Positions 51,558 to 59,857 of a stretch of DNA of 64,000 nt are shown here, in pieces. The position numbers were made by a program, and so were the translations under genes. The stretch spans positions 124,001-188,000 of the forward strand of contig NZ_JADQDM010000003.1 in the NCBI RefSeq assembly GCF_015694525.1, read 5' to 3'. The notes beneath the pieces are model-generated. The model was not told where the DNA came from. It ran no database searches and saw only the letters and a program-made list of their open reading frames with translations. This DNA comes from Hymenobacter ruricola. Lineage in GTDB: Bacteria > Bacteroidota > Bacteroidia > Cytophagales > Hymenobacteraceae. Position 1 is the stretch's first letter. Each line of letters starts with the position of its first letter.

Positions 51558-53369
51558 TTACATCATGGGGTCGAAGCTGCCGCCCCAGCCCTTGTTCTGC
51601 TGGATTTGGGGGTCGTTGTCGATGGCGGCCTGCGGAATGGGGAAGAAGTAGTAGTTGGCGTCCCACTTGATGCCGGTCGTCGAGATGGGCGTCGTTTCCA
51701 GCGTCTTGGACGTTATGGTGAAGTAGTTGGTGTACACGTCGTCCAGGTTCCGGGTGTCGCGCGTGGTGGCGAAATCAGCCGGCGCGGTGGTGCTCAAGGT
51801 GATGGTTTTGCCGGTGCGCTTGAGGCCGTTGAGGCTTTCCATCTTGCGCCAGCGGCGCAGGTCCCAGAAGCGCTTGCCCTCAAAAGCCAGCTCCAGCTGC
51901 CGCTCGTAGAGGATGGCGTCGAACATCTCGGTGCGGGTCATGTTGGGTTTGAGGCCGTAGAGCTGGTCGGCGCCTGGCTCGATGCCCGCCCGTAGCCGGA
52001 TGGCTTTCAGTTCGGTGTACGCTTCGTTGAGCTTGTTCACGCCGCAGGCGCTTTCCGCCAGGTTCAGCAGCACTTCGGCGTAGCGGATTTCAATCCAGTC
52101 GGTGCCCAGGTACTGTACTTCGCTGGCCGACGCCGTGGGGTTGATGGCCTTGCGGGTGTAGAAGCCGGTGTTGGTAGAGCCGCCGGTTTCGACCGTGCTG
52201 CCGTTGCGGATGTACGTCCAGAGGCGGTAGCCGGTGTTGCCGTTCAGGGGCCAGGTAGAGCCGTTGTAGGCAATGGTTTTGTCGAAACGCGGGTCGCGGT
52301 TTTTGTAAAACAGCTGGTCGGTGTAGGCGTATTTGGTCGACTCGTTGCGCTTCTTGCCGTCCAGCATGGGGAAGGCCTGCACCATTTCCCAGGTGGGCTG
52401 GTTCTGGCCGCCGCCGGTGCCGTTGGCGGCGGGGCGGGTGGAGTTGTCGTACTGGTTGTTGCGCTTCAGCTGGTCGCCGGTGGCGGTGTTGTAGCTGGTC
52501 ACAAACACCGCTTCCGGGTTGCCCACTTCCTGAAACCAGAGCTGGTCGAAGGACGTGTGCAGGCGGTAGCCGTTGGCCAGCAGCGTGGCTTTGGCCTGCA
52601 CGTTGGCGTCGTAGGCAGCCTGCCACTTGTCGGTGGTGGTAAACTGGGGGCTGGCGGCGTACACCAGCACCCGGCCTTTGAGGGCCAGGGCGGTGCCTTT
52701 GTTCACGCGGCCCCAGTCGGCGTTGGCCGTCCATTTGGGGGGCAGCGTCTGGAAGGCCGAATCCAGGTCGGCCACGATGGCGGCGAAGGTTTCGGCGGTG
52801 GTGTTGCGCGGCAGGTAGGTCAGGTCCCGCGCTTCGGGCCCTACGCCGTTGAGGGGGCTCATCACCAGCGGCACGCCGCCGTACTGCCGCACGAGCTCGA
52901 AGTAGCGCCAGGCCCGGAAAAACTGGGCCTGGCCCCGCAGGCGGCCTTTGGTGCCGGCGGGCAGCGGGCCGTTGCGCACGTTGCTCAGGAACATGTTGAT
53001 GGTCCTGATTTTGCCGTAGTTGTTGGTGGCGCTCAGGCCGGTGCCAAACTCACCGCCCACGTCCGACACGAGCAGCGTGCCGGCCAGTAGGCGGTTGCTG
53101 GAGTAGGCCTCGTCGGTCAGGCCGGCCACGTTGAAGTTGCTGGCGTTGTTGTTGGCCGTGTTGATGGTGGCGTTGATGATGGGGTCGCCCCACTCCGGCA
53201 GGTTCTGGTTGTAAATGAAGCTCAGGTTGAGGTTGGCCAGCGTGGAGTCTTTGAACACGAGCTCCGTGGTGGACTGCCCCAGGTTCTCCTTGTCCAGCAC
53301 TTTCTCGCAGCTGCTCAGCCCGAACGCGGAGCCGATGGTGGCGAGGGCGATGTAATGAAATGGTTTCAT
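51558..53369 (-). CDS. SusD/RagB-family glycan-binding lipoprotein (second pair)
   Basis: A 603-residue surface lipoprotein. MKPFHYIALATIGSAFGLSS precedes a lipobox cysteine at residue 21. SusD features are AQFFRAWRYFELVRQYGGVPLV near residue 150, WIEIRYAEVLLNLAESACG and the C-terminal ERQLELAFEGKRFWDLRRW and FPIPQAAIDNDP. It is longer than the first SusD and not closely similar in the N-terminal half, so it probably binds a different glycan. It lies 18 bp behind its SusC partner and upstream of the fucose-type genes. Confidence 0.95.
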   Translation of the reverse strand: MKPFHYIALATIGSAFGLSSCEKVLDKENLGQSTTELVFKDSTLANLNLSFIYNQNLPEWGDPIINATINTANNNASNFNVAGLTDEAYSSNRLLAGTLLVSDVGGEFGTGLSATNNYGKIRTINMFLSNVRNGPLPAGTKGRLRGQAQFFRAWRYFELVRQYGGVPLVMSPLNGVGPEARDLTYLPRNTTAETFAAIVADLDSAFQTLPPKWTANADWGRVNKGTALALKGRVLVYAASPQFTTTDKWQAAYDANVQAKATLLANGYRLHTSFDQLWFQEVGNPEAVFVTSYNTATGDQLKRNNQYDNSTRPAANGTGGGQNQPTWEMVQAFPMLDGKKRNESTKYAYTDQLFYKNRDPRFDKTIAYNGSTWPLNGNTGYRLWTYIRNGSTVETGGSTNTGFYTRKAINPTASASEVQYLGTDWIEIRYAEVLLNLAESACGVNKLNEAYTELKAIRLRAGIEPGADQLYGLKPNMTRTEMFDAILYERQLELAFEGKRFWDLRRWRKMESLNGLKRTGKTITLSTTAPADFATTRDTRNLDDVYTNYFTITSKTLETTPISTTGIKWDANYYFFPIPQAAIDNDPQIQQNKGWGGSFDPMM

Positions 53370-53387
53370 GATGCGGATGGGTGGGAA

Positions 53388-56300
53388 TTAGAAGCCGACG
53401 TTCAAACCCAGCGAGAGCGAGCGCAGCGTGGGGTACGCGTCGAAGGCGCCCGAATAGGTTTTGTAGCTGTAAGGGTTGTAAAAGTTCACGGGGTTGATGG
53501 CCGTGAAGAACACGCGCACCGAGCCCACGCCCACCCGTTCGGTGAGGGAAGCGGGCAGGCTGTAGGAGATGTTGGCGTTGCGCATGCCCGCCGAGAAGGA
53601 GTTGCGGAACCAGAACGCCGAGTTCACGTCATAGGTGGAGCCGTAGGCCGGCGCGGGGTACGCCGCGTTCGGGGTTTCGGGCGTCCAGTGGTCGGCCCAG
53701 AATTCGGGCCGGTTCGAGGTGGCCGTGCCCTGCTTGCGGGCCCCTGATTCCACCATGTCCTGGCCGCCCCAGGACATGCCCATCGTGGCCGAGATGCTCA
53801 GCGACTTGTAGCTGATGGTGGGGTTGAAACCGATGCTGTAGTGGTTGCTGGCCTTGGGGGTCAGGAAAGTCTGGTCCACGTCCGTGATTTTGCCGTCCGG
53901 GCCGGTGTAGTTGCCCGACGCGTCTTTGGGGCCGCGGATGTCCCGGTAGTAGAGCATGCCGGGCTTGGGGGCCGTCCCGAACAGGGTGTAGGTTTTGTCG
54001 TAGCCGGGGTTGGCCTGGAAGTAGGCGTCGATGTCGGCCTGGCTCCGGAACATGCCCTGGTAGTCGTAGCCCACCACGCCCATATCGGTCGAGCGGCCCG
54101 TGGGGTCGTCCCACTGGCCGAGCTGGCCGCGGCTCACGTCCACTTTCACCTGCTTGTTGTCGCTCCAGGAGAAGAAGGTGTTCACGCGGAACCCGAGGTC
54201 CTTGGTGATTTTGTCGCCGTAGCCCACCGACACTTCGTAGCCGAAGCCGTCCACCGACGAGAAGTTTTCCGAGGGCAGCGCGGCCCCAATCACCAGCGGG
54301 GCCGAGTTCACCAGCTGAGTGAGCATGTTGTAGCGGTGGTCGTAGAAGCCGTCCACGGTCAGCGAGAGGCGGTTGCCCAGGAACTGGGCGTCGATGCCGG
54401 CGTTGTACTTGGTGTCGTCGTCCCAGCGGGCGGCGCGGTTGGCCATGGCGTTGTTGGCCGCAAACACCAGCGACCGGTCGCCGTTGCCGCCGAACACGGC
54501 GCCCTGGCCGGTTTTCAGGCCGTAGCTCGTCTGCCAGTTGTAGGGCTTGGTGGCGTCGCCGCCCAGGAAGCCCAGCGAAGCGCGCAGCTTCAGCAGGTTC
54601 ACAAACGACACGTTGTCCTTAAAGAACCGCTCTTCCGACATTACCCAGCCCACCGACACCGACGGGAACAGGCCCCAGCGGTACTCCGGCGCGAAGTTGG
54701 TGGAGGCGTCGTAGCGCAGCGTAGTTTCCAGCAGGTACTTGCCGTCGTAGTCGTAGTTGAAGCGGCCGGCGTAAGACAGGGTGCCCGCCTCGCTGGCGGT
54801 TTCCGTGGTGGTTTGGGCGCCGGTGGCAAAGTTCTGGTAGTCGAGGTTGGGCACATCCTGGGCAATGATGGCACCCTCGGCCATGGCCGCCACGCCGTCC
54901 TGCATGGTTTCCGACTGCTCAAACAGGGCAATGGCCGACACGTGGTGCTTACCAAACTGCCGGTCGTAGCTCAGGTAGCCGTTCAGCTGGTAGCTGTCGA
55001 AGGTGGTCGGGTTCAGGCGCACCCGGTCGCCGTTGTTCAGCACGATGGGCGCGCCGCTCACGTCGCCGCCGTAGATGTGCTTGTTGGTGCCCAGCATGGT
55101 CAGGCGGTACACGTTGTACTTCGTGCCGTACTGCTTGCCGAAGCCGTTGTCCATGGTTTTGCCAAACAGCACCCGCGCTTTCAGGCCCTTGATGAAGGGC
55201 AGCTCGTACTCGGCGCTGGCCGTCACGTTCAGGCCGGTGTTGCGGGTCGAGGTGTAGTTGTCCGAGTTCTGCACCTCAAAAAAGTGGAAGGCGTCCACCG
55301 TGTTCAGGTTGGCGCCGTTGGCGTTGGTCAGCAGCGTCGGCAGGCCGTTCACGTACGTGGGCACCCACTGCGGCGTGTAAAGCAGGCCCTTCATGTCGTT
55401 TTCCACGTTTTCACCGCCCTGCTTGAGGTAGTACATCCGCTTCTGCGACAAGTCGCCGCTCACCGACAGCGCCACTTTCAGGCCGCGGGCCACCTTCACG
55501 TCGGTGCTGGCCCGGTAGGTCCACTTGTTGGCGTTGATGTTGTCGAAGTTGGCGTTCTGGTAGTTGTAGCTGATGCCGGCGAAGTAGGTCACCCGGTCGG
55601 TGCCGCCGCTCATGTTCAGGGCGTGGCGCGTCACGGTGGCCGGTTTCCAGGCCGTTTTCAGCCAGTCGGTGTTGTTGTTGGCAAAATAGGCCAGCTCGTC
55701 CGGCGCGTAGTACGCCGTGTTGGTGGGGGCCACGTTGTTGCCGCGGTTGATGTCATTCAGGTAGGTGGCCTGCTGCACGGCATTCATCATTTTGGGCAGC
55801 TGCACCGCGTCGGTCACGCCCACCGAGCCGCTGTAGCTGAACTTGGGCGCACCCAGCTGGCCGCGCCGGGTGGCCACCAGCACCACGCCCTGGGCGCCGC
55901 GGGCACCGTAAATGGCCGCCGCCGCGTCCTTCAGCACCGAAATGGATTCTACTTCTGACTGGTCGAGCACGTTGAAGTCGTCCTCCGTCCGCACCACGCC
56001 GTCGATGACGAACAAGGGGCGCAGCGTGCCGCCGTCCTTCGACAGGATGATGGGGTTGCGCACCGTGATGGCGCCCGGGTCGCCGGGGCGGCCGGTGCCG
56101 CCCGCCACGCCCACGCCCGGCAGCTGGCCCGACAGTGCCGTGGAGAGGCTGCCTACCGGCAAATCCTGAATTTTCTGCATGTCGACCACCGCCACGGCCC
56201 CGGTCAGGGTGGCGCGGGTCTGCGTGCCGTAGCCCACCACCACCACTTCTTCCAGGGCGGCGTTGTCGTCTTCGAGGGCCACTTCCAGCGTGGTGCGGCC

Positions 56301-56651
56301 GTTCACGGCCACTTCCTGGCTCTTAAAGCCGATGAAGCTGAAAATCAGCGTCTCGTTGCCGGTGGGCAGGTTGAAGTGGAAGGTGCCGTCGGGGCCCGAG
56401 CTGGTGCCGCTCTTGGTGCCCTTGATGAGCACCGTCACGCCGGGCAGCGGGTTGCCCTTCGAGTCTTTCACCAGGCCGGTGAAGCCCACGGTGATGCCTT
56501 TGCCGGACTTGGTTTTGACCGGCGGGCCAGCCACGGCGGCGGCCTGAGCAGGGTCGGTGCCCAGCAACACGCCGCCCACAAGCAGCGCGCAGGCTAGCCG
56601 GGTGGGCGCCCCCGCGGGCAGGGGCAGTTGGGCTCGTAACGATTGGGACAT
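53388..56651 (-). CDS. SusC/RagA-family TonB-dependent transporter (second pair)
   Basis: A 1087-residue outer-membrane transporter with a signal peptide (RLACALLVGGVLLGTDPAQA), a carboxypeptidase-like domain (FTGLVKDSKGNPLPGVTVLI), the signature LEEVVVVGYGTQTRATLTGA, a plug domain (PLFVIDGVVRTEDDF, SVLKDAAAAIYGARGAQG) and a barrel ending SLGLNVGF. It should import oligosaccharides with the SusD partner. Substrate is unknown; the genes around it suggest deoxy-sugar- or apiose-containing pectin fragments. No CAGGA-type promoter is seen upstream, so it may be under different control from the first pair. Confidence 0.95.
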   Translation of the reverse strand: MSQSLRAQLPLPAGAPTRLACALLVGGVLLGTDPAQAAAVAGPPVKTKSGKGITVGFTGLVKDSKGNPLPGVTVLIKGTKSGTSSGPDGTFHFNLPTGNETLIFSFIGFKSQEVAVNGRTTLEVALEDDNAALEEVVVVGYGTQTRATLTGAVAVVDMQKIQDLPVGSLSTALSGQLPGVGVAGGTGRPGDPGAITVRNPIILSKDGGTLRPLFVIDGVVRTEDDFNVLDQSEVESISVLKDAAAAIYGARGAQGVVLVATRRGQLGAPKFSYSGSVGVTDAVQLPKMMNAVQQATYLNDINRGNNVAPTNTAYYAPDELAYFANNNTDWLKTAWKPATVTRHALNMSGGTDRVTYFAGISYNYQNANFDNINANKWTYRASTDVKVARGLKVALSVSGDLSQKRMYYLKQGGENVENDMKGLLYTPQWVPTYVNGLPTLLTNANGANLNTVDAFHFFEVQNSDNYTSTRNTGLNVTASAEYELPFIKGLKARVLFGKTMDNGFGKQYGTKYNVYRLTMLGTNKHIYGGDVSGAPIVLNNGDRVRLNPTTFDSYQLNGYLSYDRQFGKHHVSAIALFEQSETMQDGVAAMAEGAIIAQDVPNLDYQNFATGAQTTTETASEAGTLSYAGRFNYDYDGKYLLETTLRYDASTNFAPEYRWGLFPSVSVGWVMSEERFFKDNVSFVNLLKLRASLGFLGGDATKPYNWQTSYGLKTGQGAVFGGNGDRSLVFAANNAMANRAARWDDDTKYNAGIDAQFLGNRLSLTVDGFYDHRYNMLTQLVNSAPLVIGAALPSENFSSVDGFGYEVSVGYGDKITKDLGFRVNTFFSWSDNKQVKVDVSRGQLGQWDDPTGRSTDMGVVGYDYQGMFRSQADIDAYFQANPGYDKTYTLFGTAPKPGMLYYRDIRGPKDASGNYTGPDGKITDVDQTFLTPKASNHYSIGFNPTISYKSLSISATMGMSWGGQDMVESGARKQGTATSNRPEFWADHWTPETPNAAYPAPAYGSTYDVNSAFWFRNSFSAGMRNANISYSLPASLTERVGVGSVRVFFTAINPVNFYNPYSYKTYSGAFDAYPTLRSLSLGLNVGF

Positions 56652-56693
56652 AACAGTTTGGTGGGTTAAACTGAAAAAAAGAGGTGAGAATGC

Positions 56694-57395
56694 TTATTGG
56701 GGAGCGGGCGTGCCGGCGCCGGCGGCTTTGCGGGCCGCGATGCGGGCCTGCCAGTCCTTACCGGCCTGGTTCATGTCAATGCCGGCGGCCGAGAGGTAGT
56801 TGTTAATCCGGCCTTTGTACTTGCCAAACCAGGCGTGCTTTTGCTCGGAGGTGCCGCCGTCCATGGCGTGCTCGCGGGCTTCCGTCAGCCAGGCCAGCAT
56901 CTGGGCGCGCTGCTCGGCGGTGAGGTTGGGCAGCATGTCGTTGTAGGCCGTCATCGTGAGGGGCAGCACGCCGTAGGTCATGCCGTCCTTCACCTGCTCA
57001 ATCTGGGCCGGCGTGAGGCGGCGGCTTAGCTTCTTGAGGTACTGCGGGTGCAGCTTGGCCAGGGCCGCTTCGGTGTCGGCGTCCACCCGGGCGAGTTCGG
57101 CCTTGGTGGCGTCGGTGGCGGGCTGGGCTTTGAGGGCGGCCTTGCGGGTCTTTTGCTGCTCGTAGATGTCGTTGAGCTGGCGGTACTGGTCGGCAATGAG
57201 GTCGCGCACCAGCACCGAGTCCTTGTCTTTCAGGCCGTCGATTTTGGCCACAATCTTGGCCGCGCGCTCCGTGATGGTGCGCGTGTAGGCGGCTTCTTTG
57301 GTTTCGGCCGGCGCGGGCGCCTGCGCCGATGCCTGGCCGAGGGCAGTTGCAGCAAACAGACCCGTTAAAAACAGGCCCCGGATTGTTTTATTCAT
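56694..57395 (-). CDS. DUF3826 domain protein, exported
   Basis: A 233-residue protein with a signal peptide (MNKTIRGLFLTGLFAATALG, cleaved near ASAQA). It is mostly helical and charged (ERAAKIVAKIDGLKDKDSVL, RRLTPAQIEQVKDGMTYGVL, LTAEQRAQMLAWLTEAREHA), ending KYKGRINNYLSAAGIDMN. I recognise it as DUF3826, a family of unknown function that accompanies pectin-type PULs in Bacteroidota. It is 42 bp upstream of the second SusC gene and probably heads that operon. A binding or scaffolding role in the periplasm is speculation. Confidence 0.82.
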   Translation of the reverse strand: MNKTIRGLFLTGLFAATALGQASAQAPAPAETKEAAYTRTITERAAKIVAKIDGLKDKDSVLVRDLIADQYRQLNDIYEQQKTRKAALKAQPATDATKAELARVDADTEAALAKLHPQYLKKLSRRLTPAQIEQVKDGMTYGVLPLTMTAYNDMLPNLTAEQRAQMLAWLTEAREHAMDGGTSEQKHAWFGKYKGRINNYLSAAGIDMNQAGKDWQARIAARKAAGAGTPAPQ

Positions 57396-57691
57396 GTTTC
57401 ACAGATACCGCTAGGATAGTAGCAAGTTATCTGTGTTTTTTAGGCTAATTCTGTCTGTTTTAACTAACTTATTGTACGATATTATCATGAGTATGAAGTT
57501 TCGATTAAGATTGGGCTAATATGTAAGAGAACCCCCTTCTTAAGAGGCTCTAACGTGCTTAGGTATAGAGTTTAAACAGGATACGTCCACGGCTGACCGA
57601 ACGGCCGCCCAACTGCCAAATGGGCTCGAAACGGACCCAAACGTTACCATTTTCCAGGCCTTTGTAACGCGCACTGCCTTTGGAATCAGCG
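57396..57691. other. Intergenic region upstream of the DUF3826 gene
   Basis: AT-rich near 57420-57535. CACAGATA (57400-57407) and TATCTGTG (57428-57435) form a short inverted repeat just before the DUF3826 start and may be an operator. From 57690 down to 57559 the minus strand has an open, protein-like stretch without a start codon (GLENGNVWVRFEPIWQLGG), perhaps a gene remnant. Confidence 0.4.
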
Positions 57692-59017
57692 CTAGCTCCC
57701 GGGCACCGCCGCCAGCGGCTGTGGCACTGCTGCCGCCGCGGCAGCAGTGGCGGGCCGTTTGCGCCAGTAGTTGGCCAGAATGGAGCCCGAAATGTTCATC
57801 CACGGGCTAAACACGGCGGCGGGCAGGCCCACGGTGCCCAGCTTGCCCATGCTGCCGGCCAGCCCGGAGGCCATGCCGCCGTTTTGCAGCCCCACTTCAA
57901 AGGCCACCGTGCGGGCCGAATTCACGTCGAGCCCAAACAGCCGGCTCAGCCAGTAGCCGAAGAAATAGCCGGCCGCGTTGTGCAGCACCGACGCCAGAAA
58001 CAGCAAAAAGCCCACCCGCAGCAAATTGTCGTGGCCGGCCGCCGTGGTCACGGCCGTGAAGTAGATGATGCCGAACATGGACAGGTAGGGCATCAGGCCG
58101 TCGAGCCCGGGCCGGCGCCGGGCCACCTGGTGGTAGAGCACGCCCACCACCAGCGCGGCCAGCAGGAAGCTGAAAATCTCCAGCATCTGCCGCACCTCGG
58201 CGCCGGCGAAGGTGCGCTCCAGCCAGGCCCACAGGCCCAGCGGCAGCGCCGCCAGCCACCCCGCGCCCAGCCCGGCCAGCCGGCCCACCGTGCGCCGGCC
58301 CCGCCCGGAAGCGGTTTTGAGGTAGTCGTGCAGCAGTGCGGCCAGTATGGGCACGATGACGATTTTGATGATTTCCATCATCATGTTCACGAAATGGACC
58401 TCGATGAGCGTGCCGGCCAGCAGCTTCAGCAGCAGGGGCGTGAGGAAGGGCGCCACCAGCGTGGCCATGGCCGTCACCACCACCGACAGCACCATGTTGG
58501 CCCGGGCCAGGTACACCATCACGTTGGAAGCCAGCCCGCTGGAGCAGGAGCCGATGAGGATGATGCCGGCCGCGATTTCGGGCTCGAAGTGAAACACCCG
58601 GGTGAGCGCAAAGCCCATGAGCGGCATCACCGAAAAGTGGCACAGCAGGCCAATGAGCACGCCTTTGCCGGTGCTGGCCAGCCCCGCAAAGTCCCGAATG
58701 CTCATCTGAATGCCCATGCCAAACATCACCAGCTGCACCACCACCAATATCAGCCATTTGTGGCGCAGGTCCACGCCGCCCCACTGCCGGAACGCGCCGG
58801 GGTACACCAGGCCCGCCACCACGGCCACGACTATCCAGGCCGTGTATTGGTAGCTGCGCAGCCCGGGCACGGCCTTGAAACCCAGCGCCAGGGCCACCGC
58901 CCCGGCCACGGCCGCCGGCTGCCACAGAGCCGCCTCGTGCCGGCTAAGGCCCAGCAGCAGCGCCGCCGCGGCCAGGCCGCTGAAAACCAGGCAAAGCTGA
59001 AAGACTCGGTTCATCAT
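57692..59017 (-). CDS. Bile acid:sodium symporter (BASS) family transporter
   Basis: A 441-residue inner-membrane protein with about ten helices (VVQLVMFGMGIQMSIRDFAG, GVLIGLLCHFSVMPLMGFAL). Family marks are GSCSSGLASNVMVYLARAN at the broken-helix sodium site and EVGLQNGGMASGLAG near the C-terminus. BASS proteins carry organic anions with sodium. Here, behind the acid-sugar kinase, RuBisCO-like and racemase genes, the likely cargo is a sugar acid rather than bile acid. That is inference. An extra N-terminal helix pair of about 80 residues makes it longer than minimal BASS proteins. Confidence 0.85.
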   Translation of the reverse strand: MMNRVFQLCLVFSGLAAAALLLGLSRHEAALWQPAAVAGAVALALGFKAVPGLRSYQYTAWIVVAVVAGLVYPGAFRQWGGVDLRHKWLILVVVQLVMFGMGIQMSIRDFAGLASTGKGVLIGLLCHFSVMPLMGFALTRVFHFEPEIAAGIILIGSCSSGLASNVMVYLARANMVLSVVVTAMATLVAPFLTPLLLKLLAGTLIEVHFVNMMMEIIKIVIVPILAALLHDYLKTASGRGRRTVGRLAGLGAGWLAALPLGLWAWLERTFAGAEVRQMLEIFSFLLAALVVGVLYHQVARRRPGLDGLMPYLSMFGIIYFTAVTTAAGHDNLLRVGFLLFLASVLHNAAGYFFGYWLSRLFGLDVNSARTVAFEVGLQNGGMASGLAGSMGKLGTVGLPAAVFSPWMNISGSILANYWRKRPATAAAAAAVPQPLAAVPGS

Positions 59018-59071
59018 GGGACGCGGGAAATGAAAAATGGTAGGATGCTACAAGCCGCCGGAAGCCGTCGG

Positions 59072-59734
59072 CTATGCCAGCTCCGCGGCTAGATGCCGGA
59101 TGGCAATGCCGGGGCTGGCCAGGATGGGCACCGGGCGGTCGGCGGGGGCCAGCGCATCCACCACCCGTGCCATCGAGGCCTGGGCCAGCACCACCACGTC
59201 TACCTTGGCCACCAACTCTTTGAGCGCCGCCGCCACAATGGCGTCGTGCCGGGCGCCGTCGCCGCTCATCAGGGCCTCGAAGGCGCCGGCGCAGAGCACG
59301 GAAGTCAGCTCGATTTCGCGGCCGGCCCGGGCGGCGCGGCGCTGCACCAGGTCGGCGGTGGGGACGAGGGTGGTGGGAAGCGTGGCAATGACGCCGATGC
59401 GCCGGCCGGTGCGCACGGCCTGGTCGGCCATGGGCTGGTCGACGCGCAGTACCGGCACCCCGCTGAGCCCGGCCGCCTGCTCCACCGCCGCGCCGATGGA
59501 CGAGCAAGTGACCAGCACGTAATCGGCCCCACCGGCTTCGGCCGAAGTCACGTAGCCGACCACGCGTCGGGCGACGGCGGGCGTCAGGGCTCCCTCGCGG
59601 GTAATGGTTCGGACCAGGCTGTCGTCCACGATGTTGAAGACCTGCACGCTGGGCAGGTGCTCGGCGCAAAGCTGCTGAAACACGGGCACCAGCGTGGCGG
59701 AGGTGTGGATGAGGCCGAGGGTTTTGGTGGGCAT
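59072..59734 (-). CDS. Asp/Glu racemase superfamily protein with a single active-site cysteine
   Basis: 220 residues from the ATG giving MPTKTLGLIHTSATL. The Asp/Glu/hydantoin racemase fold is indicated by GADYVLVTCSSIGAAVEQA (first cysteine, C77), GRRIGVIATLPTTLVPT and DVVVLAQASMARV. In true racemases a second catalytic cysteine is expected near that last motif; here it reads LAQAS, so a classic two-base racemase mechanism is unlikely. An isomerase, lyase or decarboxylase role on a sugar-acid intermediate is more plausible. It lies between the kinase and the BASS transporter in the same orientation. Confidence 0.8.
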   Translation of the reverse strand: MPTKTLGLIHTSATLVPVFQQLCAEHLPSVQVFNIVDDSLVRTITREGALTPAVARRVVGYVTSAEAGGADYVLVTCSSIGAAVEQAAGLSGVPVLRVDQPMADQAVRTGRRIGVIATLPTTLVPTADLVQRRAARAGREIELTSVLCAGAFEALMSGDGARHDAIVAAALKELVAKVDVVVLAQASMARVVDALAPADRPVPILASPGIAIRHLAAELA

Positions 59735-59773
59735 ATTAATGATTTTAAGAAGAAATAGCGTCTGGACTGACTT

Positions 59774-59848
59774 GTAGCGTGGACGCTGCGAGTCCGCGCC
59801 CGTTTGGTTCCGTTTCGACAATGCGCGGACTCGCAGCGTCCACGCTAC
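59774..59848. repeat. Intergenic palindrome (GGACGC-tgc-GAGTCC variant)
   Basis: Perfect 26-bp arms, 59774-59799 against 59823-59848, between the racemase-like and kinase genes. Same family as the elements at 4423 and 7295. Confidence 0.85.
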
Positions 59849-59857
59849 CGCCTAGTG

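Noticed and set aside
53841-55958. Plus-strand open frame of about 700 codons
   Set aside because: Antisense to the second SusC gene, which has full family motifs; no signal or domain in the antisense frame.
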